Source: Epichloe hybrida (Eukaryota; Ascomycota; Sordariomycetes; Hypocreales; Clavicipitaceae). Taken from it: 64,000 nt of DNA. Position numbers and translations under genes: made by a program. The DNA lies in assembly GCA_019022495.1 (NCBI GenBank), contig JAFEKR010000009.1, positions 248,001 through 312,000 on the forward strand. Reading direction: 5' to 3'. Positions 40,394 to 51,556 of this stretch are shown here, in pieces. The notes under the pieces were generated by a model, which was not told the origin of the DNA, searched no databases, and saw only the letters and a program-made list of their open reading frames with translations. Positions within the stretch are counted from its first letter, which is position 1, and every line of letters starts with the position of its first letter.

Positions 40394-42099
40394 CAGAGTA
40401 TTGTTTGTAGTGTAGTTAGTGTAGTTTTTAGGAAAAACTTATATTTATAATGTAGTTTTTTTTTCTTATAGTTAATATATTGTATTTTTTTTTTTTTGTA
40501 GTTAGTGTATTGTAGTTTTTTTTTTTTATAGTGTAATGTATTATAGTTTTTTTTTACTTATAGTGTAGTGTAGTTAGTGTAGTTACTAATTACACTAACT
40601 ACAAAAACTACAATGTAGTGTTAGTAAAAAAAAGTGGGCCTTTTTATTATATAATGTTATTATAAGGATTAAAAGAAAGCTAGTTATATAGAAGCTTTTA
40701 TTATTACCTATTTTACTTAATTAGTTATAGAATTTATAATATTTACCTTTTTTTAAGAATTTTACTATAACTACGGTTATTTATAATATTATACCTTTTT
40801 AATAATACTATTATACTTATTACTTTATTTTACTAATATAACTTTAAGAAAAACTAAATTATTCTTTTATTTACTATTACTACTAATTATTTACTATTTC
40901 TATAATTTATTATTATTATTTTAATTAAAAATACCCTAAACTAAATATACTATACTTATTATAAAAGCTTTAATAACTTTTATAACCTTAATTACTATAA
41001 TTACTATAATTACTATAATTACTATAATTACTATAATTACTATAATTACTATAATTACTATAATTACTATAATTACTATAATTACTATAATTACTATAAT
41101 TACTATAATTACTATAATTACTATTATTACTATAATTACTATTATTACTATAATTACTATTATTACTATAATTACTATTATTACTATAATTACTATTATT
41201 ACTATAATTACTATTATTTCACTTTTATTATTATTTTAAAAAAACATAAAAGAGAAAACATTTTTATAATATTAATATTTTTAAAAACCTTAGAATACTA
41301 AGTTATTAAAAACTATAGCTTTTACTATAGTAATTTACTTATAATTACTAGTATTTATATTTAAGTTATTTATTTATTATTTATTTATTATTAAACTTTA
41401 ACACTAATAATATTATAAGTAATCTTAGTAATGTTAGTAATCTTAGTAATACTAGTAATATTAGTAATATTAGTATTATAAGCTATTATAAGCTATTATA
41501 AGCTATTATAAGCTATTATAAGCTATTATAAGCTATTATAAGCTATAATAAGATATAATAAGATATAATAAGCTACTTATATTAAGTTTACTAGTAGTTC
41601 TTTTTATAGTTTTTTTAAAATAAGTAATAATAATTTATAGAAATATAAAATAATTTATAGAAATAGTAAATAATATAATAAGAAGGTTTTTCTTTAAGTT
41701 ATATTAGGGAAATAAAGTATTAAGTTAAATAGTATTATTAAAAAAGTATAATATTATATATAACCTTACTTAGTTATAGTAAAATTACTAGAATAATATA
41801 ATATTATAAATTCTATAACTAATTAAATAAAATAGGTAATAATAAAAGCTTTTATATAACTAGCATTCTTTTAATCCTTATAATACTAATAACTAATAAA
41901 AAGTCTAATACTACATTTGTAGTGTTTATAGTTAGTGTAGTTTAGGGAAAAAAATTTGTAGTATAATATATTATAGTTTTTTTTTTATAGTTAGTGTAGT
42001 GTAGTTTTTTTTTCCTTATAGTTAGTGTAGTTTGTAGTGTAGTTACTACACTACACTATAAATACTACACTACACTACACGTTTTAGTGCAATACTCTG
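40394..42099. mobile_element. hAT-like fold-back element, copy III (1,706 bp)
   Basis: The ends are CAGAGTATTG and CAATACTCTG. The flanking octamers ATTAGGAG and GTTATAAG match at five of eight positions, with two of the three differences being transitions, so the duplication is decayed or absent. The tips carry TGTAG/CTACA pentamers rather than TTGTA. The left (to about 40,930) and right (from about 41,630) arms are inverted copies. The core carries a 9-bp array (CTATAATTA, 40,985-41,215) and the 10-bp AAGCTATTAT array (41,473-41,575). It lies in reverse orientation to copy IV. It is non-coding. Confidence 0.82.
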
Positions 42100-42824
42100 G
42101 TTATAAGGCTTGTTTTCTTTAGTAAAGGAAGCCCTAAGTGCCCTAATTATATATGCTATAGGCTAGCTAGTTCTAGTAACTTTTGATATAAAAGATCTTT
42201 AGGGCTTAAATTAGGGTCTAGATTTGGATCTAGATTAGGGCCCTCTCTGTTAGTCCCCTACTAGGCCCCTTAAGAACCATAGGCCTCTTAGAGAGGTATT
42301 AGGGACCTTTTTCCTTTACTAAGGCCCTTTAATACCCCTAAATCTATATCTTTAGATTTATAAGGGACCTAACCTAGGGCTATAGGCATTAGAGAAAGGA
42401 CTAAATCCCCTAAATCATCCTGTATAATTTCTTTAATAATATTATTATTTTCGTTAATTTTAGCGATTTTGTCTAAATTAGAAGCCTAATCTAGCTTTTT
42501 AGAGGGAATTTGAACCTCTATAGGGTAGCTAATTAGATAGCTATGACTCCTAAAGCTAGCATAGGTAAAAGGTCAGATATAATAAGATTTATTATAAGGC
42601 CCTTTATGTAATGTTAGTGTAAATTGGTTTTTAACGTAAAAGAAAAAACCATGTTTTTCTATATCTAAGGTAGTAATATAAGACCTATCTTTAAGATAAA
42701 GATAGTTTTTTATAAAGCAACTACTAGATATATAGTAAATAAGGCCACTAACTATATTAACATTAAGCTAAGGAAAATATAAAGTATCCTTTAGCACTAA
42801 GGTCTTATATTTATTAGGTTTCTT

Positions 42825-43175
42825 TTAATATAAGACCTTAAAAATAGTACTACTATAGCCCTTAGGATAAATAGGGCTACCACTAGTTATAATAGGGTTA
42901 GATTCCCCCTTCTTATAAGGGGTATAATCCTTAAAGACCTCCCTAGAATTAACTATATGTATAATTAAACCTGTATTATATAATAGAGCCTTTTTTATAT
43001 CTTTACTATAATAATTAAAACCATTTAAGGTATTAATTTCTTGTTTTTTATTATCTAAATTACTAGAGCTAGAATTAAAGCTACTATTACTAGAGCTCTT
43101 ATAACTAGTCCTATAAGAGCTAGATTTCTTATATAGATTAAGGGCTCTATTAAAAAGGTTATAATTTCCTAGCAT
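42825..43175 (-). pseudogene. Copia-2 protease-region open frame (116 codons)
   Basis: This is the longest open frame in the AT-rich compartment, but it is a remnant. The stretch L-L-Y-N-T-G-L-I-I-H-I-V-N corresponds to the retropepsin L-Y-D-T-G-A-S-x-H-I-V-N of fungal Copia elements, with catalytic Asp changed to Asn. It is followed by Y-T-P-Y-K-K-G-E-S, typical of the same family. A serine-rich N-terminal part comes from the Gag tail. The ATG is internal to the old polyprotein. It should not be annotated as a host gene. Confidence 0.7.
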
Positions 43176-44250
43176 AAAAGATCCCTTTATAAGCTCTTTA
43201 GTATCCTTTTTATTTAATTTTTAACCCTTTTACTTCTTTTTCTTCTTATTAGAATTAGAAAAGCCCTTATTTTCTTTAGAGCCTTCTTTCTTCTTCTTCT
43301 AACCTTTAGGGGCCTTTTCCTTATCTTTAGTACCCTTTTCTTAGTCTTTAGCCTTATGATTTAAGGCTTTAGATACTATAGATAACTTATCCCTTTATTT
43401 AGCTAGAAGGTCTGCTATTAAAAATTAAAGGTTTAGGGCATCTAAGGGAGCCCTTATAGCCTTATTTATATATATGCTAAATTATTACCTCTTAGCCTAC
43501 TAAGGGAAGGTTAATTTTAGGTATTAAAGATATTAATTAACCTAATCTATAGGATTAATTAGGACTCCTAAAATTAATAATCTAGCTAGTAAATTATTAA
43601 AGACTGTATTAAAGGCTTCTAAAGTCCCCTTAAAACCATAAAAATTTAGGTTATAAAATTCAGAATATAGGGACCCCCTCTAGATTTTAGTGCTATATAA
43701 ATACTACTATATAAGTAAATTATAGGCTTCTTTAAGTGATTTTTACTAAGTTATAGTGGCTTAGGGGCCTTCTATATAGCTATCTCTTAGTAGTATAAGA
43801 ATAATAGCTTAGTTAGCGTCCCCTAGTACCCTAGAAAGATCTAGATTATCTGGAAAATTAGGCATACCTAAAGCTCTAAATTAGATAGCTAGGGCCTGTT
43901 TTTATTAATTAAATTTTTTAGCTTCTTTAAGCTTAGTAGTCTTAGGGAAGCTATAAACTCTCTTATTAAATTCCTTAATAACTAAATTATTAAAGGCTAC
44001 TTATATAGAACTAGATTTAGGTTCTTTAATAAGCTACTAAACTTATTCTTAACTAGTAAGCTTAGTAGCTTCTATGCCTTCTATATAACTAGTAAGAGCT
44101 ATAGATAGGTTCATTACCTTCTTTAATAGTAGGTTAATAGTTACTTATTGCTTAATAGCTTGCTCTTTTAGCTAGTTATTTAAAACCTTTTACGCACTAG
44201 GATTAGGGGGTGGCAAGGCCCCTTTCTTCTTTGATTTATTATCTATCTTC

Positions 44251-44482
44251 CTTTTTATAGAAGGGAAGCCTTCTATTTATACTGAAATTCCTTTTTATAG
44301 AAGGGAAAAGCTTCTATTCGCGCTGAACTTTCTTTTTATAGAAGGGAAAGCTTCTATTTCGCTCATGCACTTCCTGTTTTATAGAAGGGAAGTCTTCTGT
44401 AACTACAATGATTCCTTTTTATAGAAGGGAATTAGCTTCTATCTCGCGGGTTCTTCTTATTTTATAGAAGGGAAGTCTTCTA
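44251..44482. repeat. Six regularly spaced hairpin repeats (TTATAGAAGGGAA...CTTCTAT)
   Basis: Six units begin with T-runs followed by ATAGAAGGGAA and close with CTTCTRT (near 44252, 44292, 44332, 44374, 44415 and 44457). Each can form a stem of ATAGAAG with CTTCTAT. Spacers of about 12-20 bp differ from unit to unit and several keep CpG. The array lies upstream of the Copia-2 gag start on the minus strand, so it would be in the element's leader. Confidence 0.8.
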
Positions 44483-44485
44483 TAA

Positions 44486-44822
44486 CTATACGCAAAGTGC
44501 ACTAGAAAGAATTTTACAGTAATAGGCTAGGCTTATAACCTATTAAAATGTAAGGAGCTAGTTACTAGCTAGCAATAGCTATATAAGTGTAGCTTTACGG
44601 TTAAGGACTAATAAAACCACTATATTAAAGATTTAACGTAACGTAACAGAAGTTTATAGTAGTTATTAACTAATAGAATTTAATTTAGATAACTTTTATA
44701 ATATCTTATATACTAATAGAATTAATTTTAGTGATATTATATAGGTAATGTGGCTATTAGATTAAGAGGCCTAGCTATCTAGCTAGATTAAAAAGATCTT
44801 CTTCCTCTTATATACCCACTAA
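44486..44822. other. Unassigned AT-rich interval left of fold-back copy IV
   Basis: I see no gene or recognisable domain. It may be the leader or LTR of Copia-2. The flank continues to the right of copy IV at 46724. Confidence 0.4.
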
Positions 44823-46723
44823 CAGAGTATTGCACTAAAACGTGTAGTGTAGTGTAGTATTTGTAGTGTAGTGTAGTAACTACACTACAAACTACACTAC
44901 ACTACAAACTACACTAACTATAAGGAAAAAAAACTACATTACACTAACTACAAAAAAAAAAAAACTACAATACATTATATTACAAATTTTTTTTCCTAAA
45001 CTACACTAACTACAAACACTATAAATGTAGTATTAGACTTTTTATTAGTTATTAGTATTTATAAGGTTAAAAGAAAGCTAGTTATATAAAAGCTTTTATT
45101 ATTACTTATTTTATTAAATTAGTTATAGAATTTATAATATTATATTATTTTTATAATTTTATTATAACTAAGTAAGGTTATATATAATATTATACTTTTT
45201 TAATAATACTATTTAACTTAATACTTTATTTCCCTAATATAACTTAAAGAAAAACCTTCTTATTATATTATTTACTATTTCTATAAATTATTTTATATTT
45301 CTATAAATTATTATTACTTATTTTAAAAAAACTATAAAAAGAACTACTAGTAAACTTAATATAAGTAGCTTATTATATCTTATTATATCTTATTATAGCT
45401 TATAATAGCTTATAATAGCTTATAATAGCTTATAATAGCTTATAATAGCTTATAATAGCTTATAATAGCTTATAATAGCTTATAATACTAATATTACTAG
45501 TATTACTAAGATTACTAAGATTACTAAGATTACTAAGATTACTTATAATATTATTAGTGTTAAAGTTTAATAATAAACAAATAATAAATAAATAACTTAA
45601 ATATAAATACTAGTAATTATAAGTAAGTTACTATAGTAAAAGCTATAGTTTTTAATAACTTAGTATTTTAAGGTTTTTAAAAATATTAATATTCTAAAAA
45701 TGTTTTCTCTTTTATGTTTTTTTAAAATAATAATAAATGTAAAATAATAGTAATTATAGTAATAATAGTAATTAAGGTTATAAAAGTTATTAAAGCTTTT
45801 ATAATAAGTATAATATATTATATAAAACTAAGTCCTAGTATTATTTTTAAAAACAAGTTAAACTTATTTTTATAGCTTATTTAAGCTATATAGGGTAATT
45901 AAAATAATACTATTAGTTATCTATTAATAAATTATAAATATTAGCCTATTATATTCTTTCTTTATGTATTATTATAATAAGATATATAAAGTTACTATAT
46001 ATAACTTCTTAAAGCTTTAGAATTATAAAGCTTAAAGTAATATTTAATTAGTTTAAATAGTAAATAAATAGTTTAAGCTTTTTTTAAGTTCTTATTATAT
46101 TAATAATAATATTAAAGTACTAAGTATATATTCTATTAACTTTTATATATTTATTTAGATTTCTAATTTAATTTAATTATATTAGTTTAGGGTATTTTTT
46201 AATTAAATTAATAATAAAAATATAAAATAATTAATAATAATAGTAAATAAAATAATTAGAAGGTTTTTCTTAAAGTTATATTAGTAAAATAAAGTAATAA
46301 GTATAATAGTATTATTAAAAAGGTATAATATTATAAATAACCCTAGTTATAGTAAAATTCTTAAAAAAAAGTAAATATTATAAATTCTATAACTAATTAA
46401 GTAAAATAGGTAATAATAAAAGCTTCTATATAACTAGCTTTCTTTTAATCCTTATAATAACATTATATAATAAAAAGGCTTACTTTTTTTATTACTAACA
46501 CTACATTGTAGTTTTTGTAGTTAGTGTAGTTAGTAACTACACTAACTACACTACAATATAAGTAAAAAAAAACTACATTACACTAACTACAAAAAAAAAA
46601 ACTACAATACACTACACTATAAAAAAAAAACTACATTACACTAACTACAAGAAAAAAAAAACTACACTATAAATACAAATTTTTCCTAAAAACTACACTA
46701 ACTACACTACAAACAATACTCTG
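44823..46723. mobile_element. hAT-like fold-back element, copy IV (1,901 bp)
   Basis: The ends are CAGAGTATTG and CAATACTCTG, with a perfect 8-bp duplication CCCACTAA (44815-44822 and 46724-46731). The tips carry TGTAG/CTACA pentamers. Inverted arms of roughly 500 bp each (44,823 to about 45,330 and about 46,220 to 46,723) surround a core with the 10-bp ATAATAGCTT array (45,375-45,485). A central segment is highly similar to that of copy II (for example AAAAATGTTTTCT near 45,695 and 28,982). It is non-coding. Confidence 0.88.
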
Positions 46724-47341
46724 CCCACTAACCATATTAGTGAATTTAGACTACTAGAGAGGTCTTATAGGGTACTTTTTATTTTCCGTAAAATTTATTT
46801 TTATATAAAATCTAAAAAATCAACTCACTACTATACAAACTAGTAACCTATATGCACTAAATTTTAGTCTAAAAAATATTCTTATATTAAATAAAAGCCC
46901 TATTTTCTAGCTTTAATTTGCTATATATAAGACTTTTATACAACCTCTAGTTAAAGAGAAAATTGCTATTAAAGATAGCTATAGGGTAACCTGCTTACGT
47001 TACCCTAGCTTACCTAATTACTAGTGACGCTGTAGTTGTAGCTACGCTTGCAGCCACAACGCAATTAAATAATTCATAATTGATTTAAATTAGTTATTTA
47101 CACAGTTAGTTATAGCTATTAATAGCTATCTTCGCGACCATTAACAGCTGCAGTGCAGCTGTTAGACTTGCAATGTAAGCTAGTAATAGAAAGGTCCTTT
47201 AACTAGAAAGGGCTAAAAATAGGTCTTATTTTTAACATTAGTCTTATTACTATATACTTATACTAAAATAATTAGGGTAATAATAATAGTTAATTACTAT
47301 TTAAGCGACTACTAAGGTTTCATAGTTATTATAGCCATGAT
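46724..47341. other. Unassigned interval with clustered palindromes
   Basis: No gene is visible. It contains an inverted pair TAGGGTAAC/GTTACCCTA (46,983-47,006), ATAGCTATTAATAGCTAT (about 47,112-47,129) and a perfect 11-bp-arm palindrome TAACAGCTGCA/TGCAGCTGTTA (47142-47164). They lie in a small island of higher GC. Confidence 0.5.
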
Positions 47342-47751
47342 CAGAGTATTGCACTACAATTGATTTGTAGTGTATTTTTTATTTAAAAAATAATATATAT
47401 CTAATCTTAGAAAATATATAGAGATATAAAACTTCTTTTTTTAGATAGATAACTAAAAAACTACAATGTAGTTATATATAAAAGTAAGTCTAAAAGTGGA
47501 CCCCTTGCCTATAAATTAGAAAAACTACATTTTACTACATTTTAGCACTAAGAATACACTATAAATGTAGTTTTTCTAATTTACAGGCAAGGGGTCCACT
47601 TTTAGACCCACTTTTATATATAGTATTTTTCTTAGGATTTATCTCTATAGGATTACGTGATTTATAGGATAATCTATTTAAATATAAGCTAGCTATAAAA
47701 TTAAATATAAAAACTACAAAACACACTACACTAACTACAAACAATACTCTG
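47342..47751. mobile_element. hAT-like fold-back element, copy V (410 bp, miniature)
   Basis: The ends CAGAGTATTG and CAATACTCTG are intact, but the flanking octamers (GCCATGAT and AGTATAGC) do not match. Inside are inverted arms around 47,475-47,530 and 47,565-47,630, with AAGTGGACCCC opposed to GGGGTCCACTT. It lacks the 10-bp core array of the larger copies. It may be a deletion derivative or one end of a rearranged insertion. The short open frame over it (47559-47744, minus) is not a gene. Confidence 0.72.
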
Positions 47752-50700
47752 AGTATAGCTAACTATAAGTATTTAGTACTAGCTTATACTAGCCTTATTT
47801 TATAGAAAATAAGAGAAAAGGAAAAATGTATAGTAGTAATTCTAGCTAGCTCCCTTTAATATTACTCTAGCCCTATACTAGCCTTACCCTATGCCTTTTA
47901 CTTTATTTTAAAGTAAGGTAAATTTTAATTTATAGTAATAATTTACTTTTTCTTTACTTTACTTTACTTTTAGCTTCTTTAGTGCCTTACTTTTTAGCTA
48001 ACTTTAGCCTAGTACTAGTTTAAATACCTTATAAAGTCTAAGTATATAGTTTTATTTACTTATAGTAAGAGATAAGTAATTTAAGCTTAGTATCTAAGTA
48101 GTTTTACTTCTTAATTACTTATATATTATTTATATATTTATTTATCTTATACTTTCTTTTCTAGGTAATATTATAATTTATTCCCCCCCCTCCCTTTCTT
48201 AAGTATAAAAAAGAGCTCTTTCTCTTATAAGGTTTTAACCTTTTTTCTCTTTTTATATTAAACTTCCTATAGGTTTTTATTTTCCTTACCTTTTCTTAAA
48301 GCTATTTAAGGCTTTTTTAGCCTAGTGCTAATTTAATTACTAATATTTTATATAGAAATTTATAATAAAATATTACTAAATACTATAAGTATTTTATTAT
48401 TAGTGCTATTTTAGTTTTAATTTACCTAGGAAATTATAGCCTTAAAGAGGTATTTAAGGAAATCCCTTATAGTAAAATAATTAAAGTAAGCTAAGTTTAA
48501 AGATCTTAAAGTAAGTTATTTTTACCCTTATTTTATACTTATTCTAGGTTTAATCTAAGGTAACTAAGTAAACCTTAAGCGCTATAGTATATATCTTATA
48601 AGATATAATTAATTAAGAATTTAGGGCACTAATACTATAATATTATTAGTAAGTTAGTTTATTACTAGCCTAAGAGTAAGGCTAATTTATATATAAAGAG
48701 GTAATATCTAGTGCTTACTTTAACTATTAGGTTTATAACTATAAATATTCTAAGGTAATATTAGTATTTATACTTACTTTAAGCTTACTTTAGTGCTAAT
48801 TTACTTATAGCTAAATATTACTAACTAGTAAGGGAAGTATTAGTAATTAGTTAATACCTAGGCTAGTATAGTTACTAAAAGTAATATAAGTAGTTTTACT
48901 CTAGTATAGTAATAGCTTTAAATTAGGGCTAACTTTAATTATCTAGGCCTTAGAGAACTATATAGCTTAGGTTAAAAAACTCTATACTAAAAACTATACT
49001 AAGAAAAAATAAGGTACTATAGTAATAAGCCTAAACCTAGCTAAGTCTAAGTTTACTAAGGAATAATATAATAAAGTTATCTTTTAGCTCTAGTAGTTTA
49101 ATACCTAGGTAGTAAAAATAAACTAGCTCCTAGCTACTAGCCTATTAGCTAAGGGTAAAAGTAAGGTAATAGAGAATATAATCCTAGTTTTTAAAGAGAA
49201 ATAAGGCTAATTTTAAGTTAGTAAAGGGGTAGTAATAAGCTAGTGTAAGATAATACCTATAGTTTTTTAACTTAAAATTAATCTAATAACTATTTTAAAC
49301 CTATAGTCTTTTTATCTTAGTGTAATTTTGCCTTATTTTTAGCCTACCTCTATAGCTATATTATTGTGATAATCTAGGCTTTGCCTAGACCTAGCAATAT
49401 AGGTGTCAATTGTACAAGTAAATGATAACTTGTACAATGCGTATTCTTTTGCCTATGGCGCAACGGAATTAGGGTCAAACCCACATGGTAGCGCAGGCAC
49501 CCGCGATTAGCCCTATAGGCTAGACCATGACAATTATCTTACTTAGTGTCTCTATTTAGTTATCTATAGTGTTTATTTATTAATTATTTTAGTTACCTCT
49601 AGGGTAGCCTAGATCCTCCCTTAGTTTATATTAGCTAAGGGCTAGGTCTTATACTAATATATAATATTAAAGTTTTCTTATACTAAGGACTTATTTAGCT
49701 ATATATCTTACCCTTAGGGGATTATCCAAGGCTAGCCTTACTTCCTATATATCTCTAGGCTATTATGTCTAGGGGTATTTATAGTTATAGTTAGTGTAGT
49801 TAATAATTATATAATACTAGTCTTTAACTATATAGCTATAGCTATATAAGAGTAAAGCTACCCTAGGAATATATCTTTAAAAAAGGAACTTATTAAGGCT
49901 AATCTTTCCTATATATAGTTATATTATTATAGAAAAGATATACTTATTAAGTCTAGTATAAAATTTCTAGATATCCTTTAAGTTATAAGTAAGTAATCCT
50001 TTATTAGCTCTCTTTTATACTTATATTATCTTAGTCTTCTATTAGAATACTAGTTTTTTTATTTTCTCTTTTATTTTTTATATAGTTATATATCTAGTTT
50101 ATTATTAGTAAGAGGGAGTCTTCCTTTATATTATAATACTAATTACACTAAGTTAGCTATAGCTTATATTTAATTTACTATTTTACTAAGTATAATGCTT
50201 TCTTTAAACTTTTATTTTATCTTATTTAAGTAAAGGTTTAGGGGAGGGATATAAGTCTTAATCTCTAGCTAGGTAATTAGTATAGCCTTAAACGCTCTAG
50301 CTATAGTCTAGAGGTAAGTTAATTAGTTTACTATAAAGCTTCTAACTATTTCTCTTAGGTTTCCTCCCTTTTTAGTTAAGGTATAATAAGCGCTTACTTT
50401 ATAAGTAAGAAGAAGCTAAATTACCTATATATATATAAGCTAGGTATCTCTAAAACTAATACCCTATACTAATACTACTAATATAAAGAGTGTAAGCTAC
50501 TATTAAGCTAGCTTTCCCTTAAGGATATTCTTATAAGCACTTTAGTTAAGTTTCCTATTTACTTATACCCTAAGAAATTAGTATACTTTTATTAGCGCTA
50601 TCTCTTTTATACTAAGCTAGACCCTTACCTATAAAGGCCTATAGGCCTTACTAAAGTATATAAGTTTAGTTTTTACTAAGTTAAACTTTATACTTACTTT

Positions 50701-51258
50701 CTTTACCTAGTCCTTATAAATCCTTTATATAGCCTTAAGTTTTCTCTAGGTTTATACTATATTCTTACTAAATACTATAATATTTATATTATTAGTAAAT
50801 CTAATAGCTACTATACCTAGGATAGCTTAAAGGTATATATAAAGTTTTACTAAGTAAAGGAAAAAGAGAATTAGTAAGAGAGGTAATTCTTATAGGGTAC
50901 TAGCTTTAATTCTAAAGGGTTTAAAGAGTTTACTATTAAAGCTAAGCTAGCTTATTTTATCCGCTAGGAAGCTTTATATTATAGCTATTAGCTAGCGTGA
51001 GATTCCTATTTAGATTAGTAAGGTAATTAGGTATAGGTAGCTAACTTTATTAAAGGTAAATAAAATATTTATTTAGGCTAGTAAGGCAATTTTGCCTCTG
51101 CCCTAAGCCTCTCTTACGCATTTTACTAAGACCCTAATTACGATCTTTATTAACCTATTTATCCTATTTCCTATCTATAGTTCTAGAAGGAGTCCTTTTG
51201 CCTTAGTAAAGGCTATAAGTTATTTTATAATCACAGCTTCTATGATTTTCCTAATAAT
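47752..51258 (-). mobile_element. Tad-like LINE, copy 2, 5'-truncated, RIP-degraded
   Basis: Reverse-complement homology to LINE copy 1 runs from about 13,300 (reverse transcriptase) to about 16,600 (3' untranslated region). The minus-strand 5' end is at 51,258, where composition switches to genic sequence. The 3' end abuts fold-back copy V. A miniature element is inserted at 49364-49533. RT homology is visible at about 50,600-50,830. Confidence 0.8.
49364..49533. mobile_element. Miniature element, 170 bp, TTA target duplication
   Basis: The ends TTGTGATAATCTAGGC and (inverted) TTGTCATGGTCTAGC are imperfect terminal inverted repeats, flanked by TTA on both sides (49361-49363 and 49534-49536). 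The paralogous LINE copy at about 15,020-15,035 lacks the insertion and has one copy of the site. The interior has a TTGTACAAG/CTTGTACAA hairpin and a TGGCGCAA word resembling a tRNA A box. A second, partial copy is at 54433-54568. A 3-bp TWA duplication would suit a PIF/Harbinger-type element, but there is no other evidence for that class. Confidence 0.8.
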
Positions 51259-51556
51259 CAGAAGGTTAGATCTAATACGGAGTCGTTTCAAACCTTTACC
51301 CACCCCTACTAGGTAGCCTTATTCTCGTACGGATTAGCGACCGAAGATCTAGCCTTCACTCTGTTCTACATACACCACACCCGACCGAAAGTCGTGACAC
51401 ATCGCGAGCCTCCCCTAGCGGCTGCTTCTTCCGCTCCCAATAATCAGGTAGAGCTCCGCTTTGCCTGCCGGAGCTTTGCCTGCGTTTTGCGTCATTTGAG
51501 AGCAAGGCGGAGGCAAGCAGGGTGAAGCGTAGCTTCACCCTCGCAGCTCCATCATC
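51259..51556 (+). promoter_or_regulatory. Upstream region of the FunK1-type kinase gene
   Basis: Composition becomes balanced immediately right of the LINE. No other gene is seen. The final part contains a perfect hairpin (AGGGTGAAGC/GCTTCACCCT, 51519-51541) ending 15 bases before the proposed start codon, so it probably lies in the 5' untranslated region. Confidence 0.5.

Larger units (their letters stand above)
42100..44485 (-). mobile_element. Copia-2 gag/protease fragment, minus strand, RIP-degraded
   Basis: Read leftwards, the frame (about 44,200 to 43,200) encodes a retrotransposon Gag-like (UBN2-type) sequence with readable blocks such as G-S-L-Y-S-E-F-Y-N-L-N and L-E-A-F-N-T-V-F-N-N-L. 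A lysine-rich linker follows, then a protease region at 42825-43175. Many Gln codons are stops. It is truncated at 42,100 by fold-back copy III. Confidence 0.65.

Noticed and set aside
42825..43175. Hypothetical host gene of 116 codons
   Set aside because: Sequence matches a Copia protease region with the catalytic Asp mutated and lies in a minus-strand Copia remnant.
44251..44482. CRISPR-like array
   Set aside because: Eukaryotic context, no cas genes, spacers too short and repeat units imperfect; better explained as hairpin repeats in a retroelement leader.
49440..49500. A tRNA gene within the miniature element
   Set aside because: An A-box-like TGGCGCAA and a GGGTCAAACCC occur, but their spacing is too short and no cloverleaf can be drawn.
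1..51258. Mitochondrial insertion or telomere/centromere satellite as explanation of AT-richness
   Set aside because: No mitochondrial genes, no telomeric array and no dominant satellite; retroelement motifs with RIP changes account for it. A pericentromeric location cannot be excluded.
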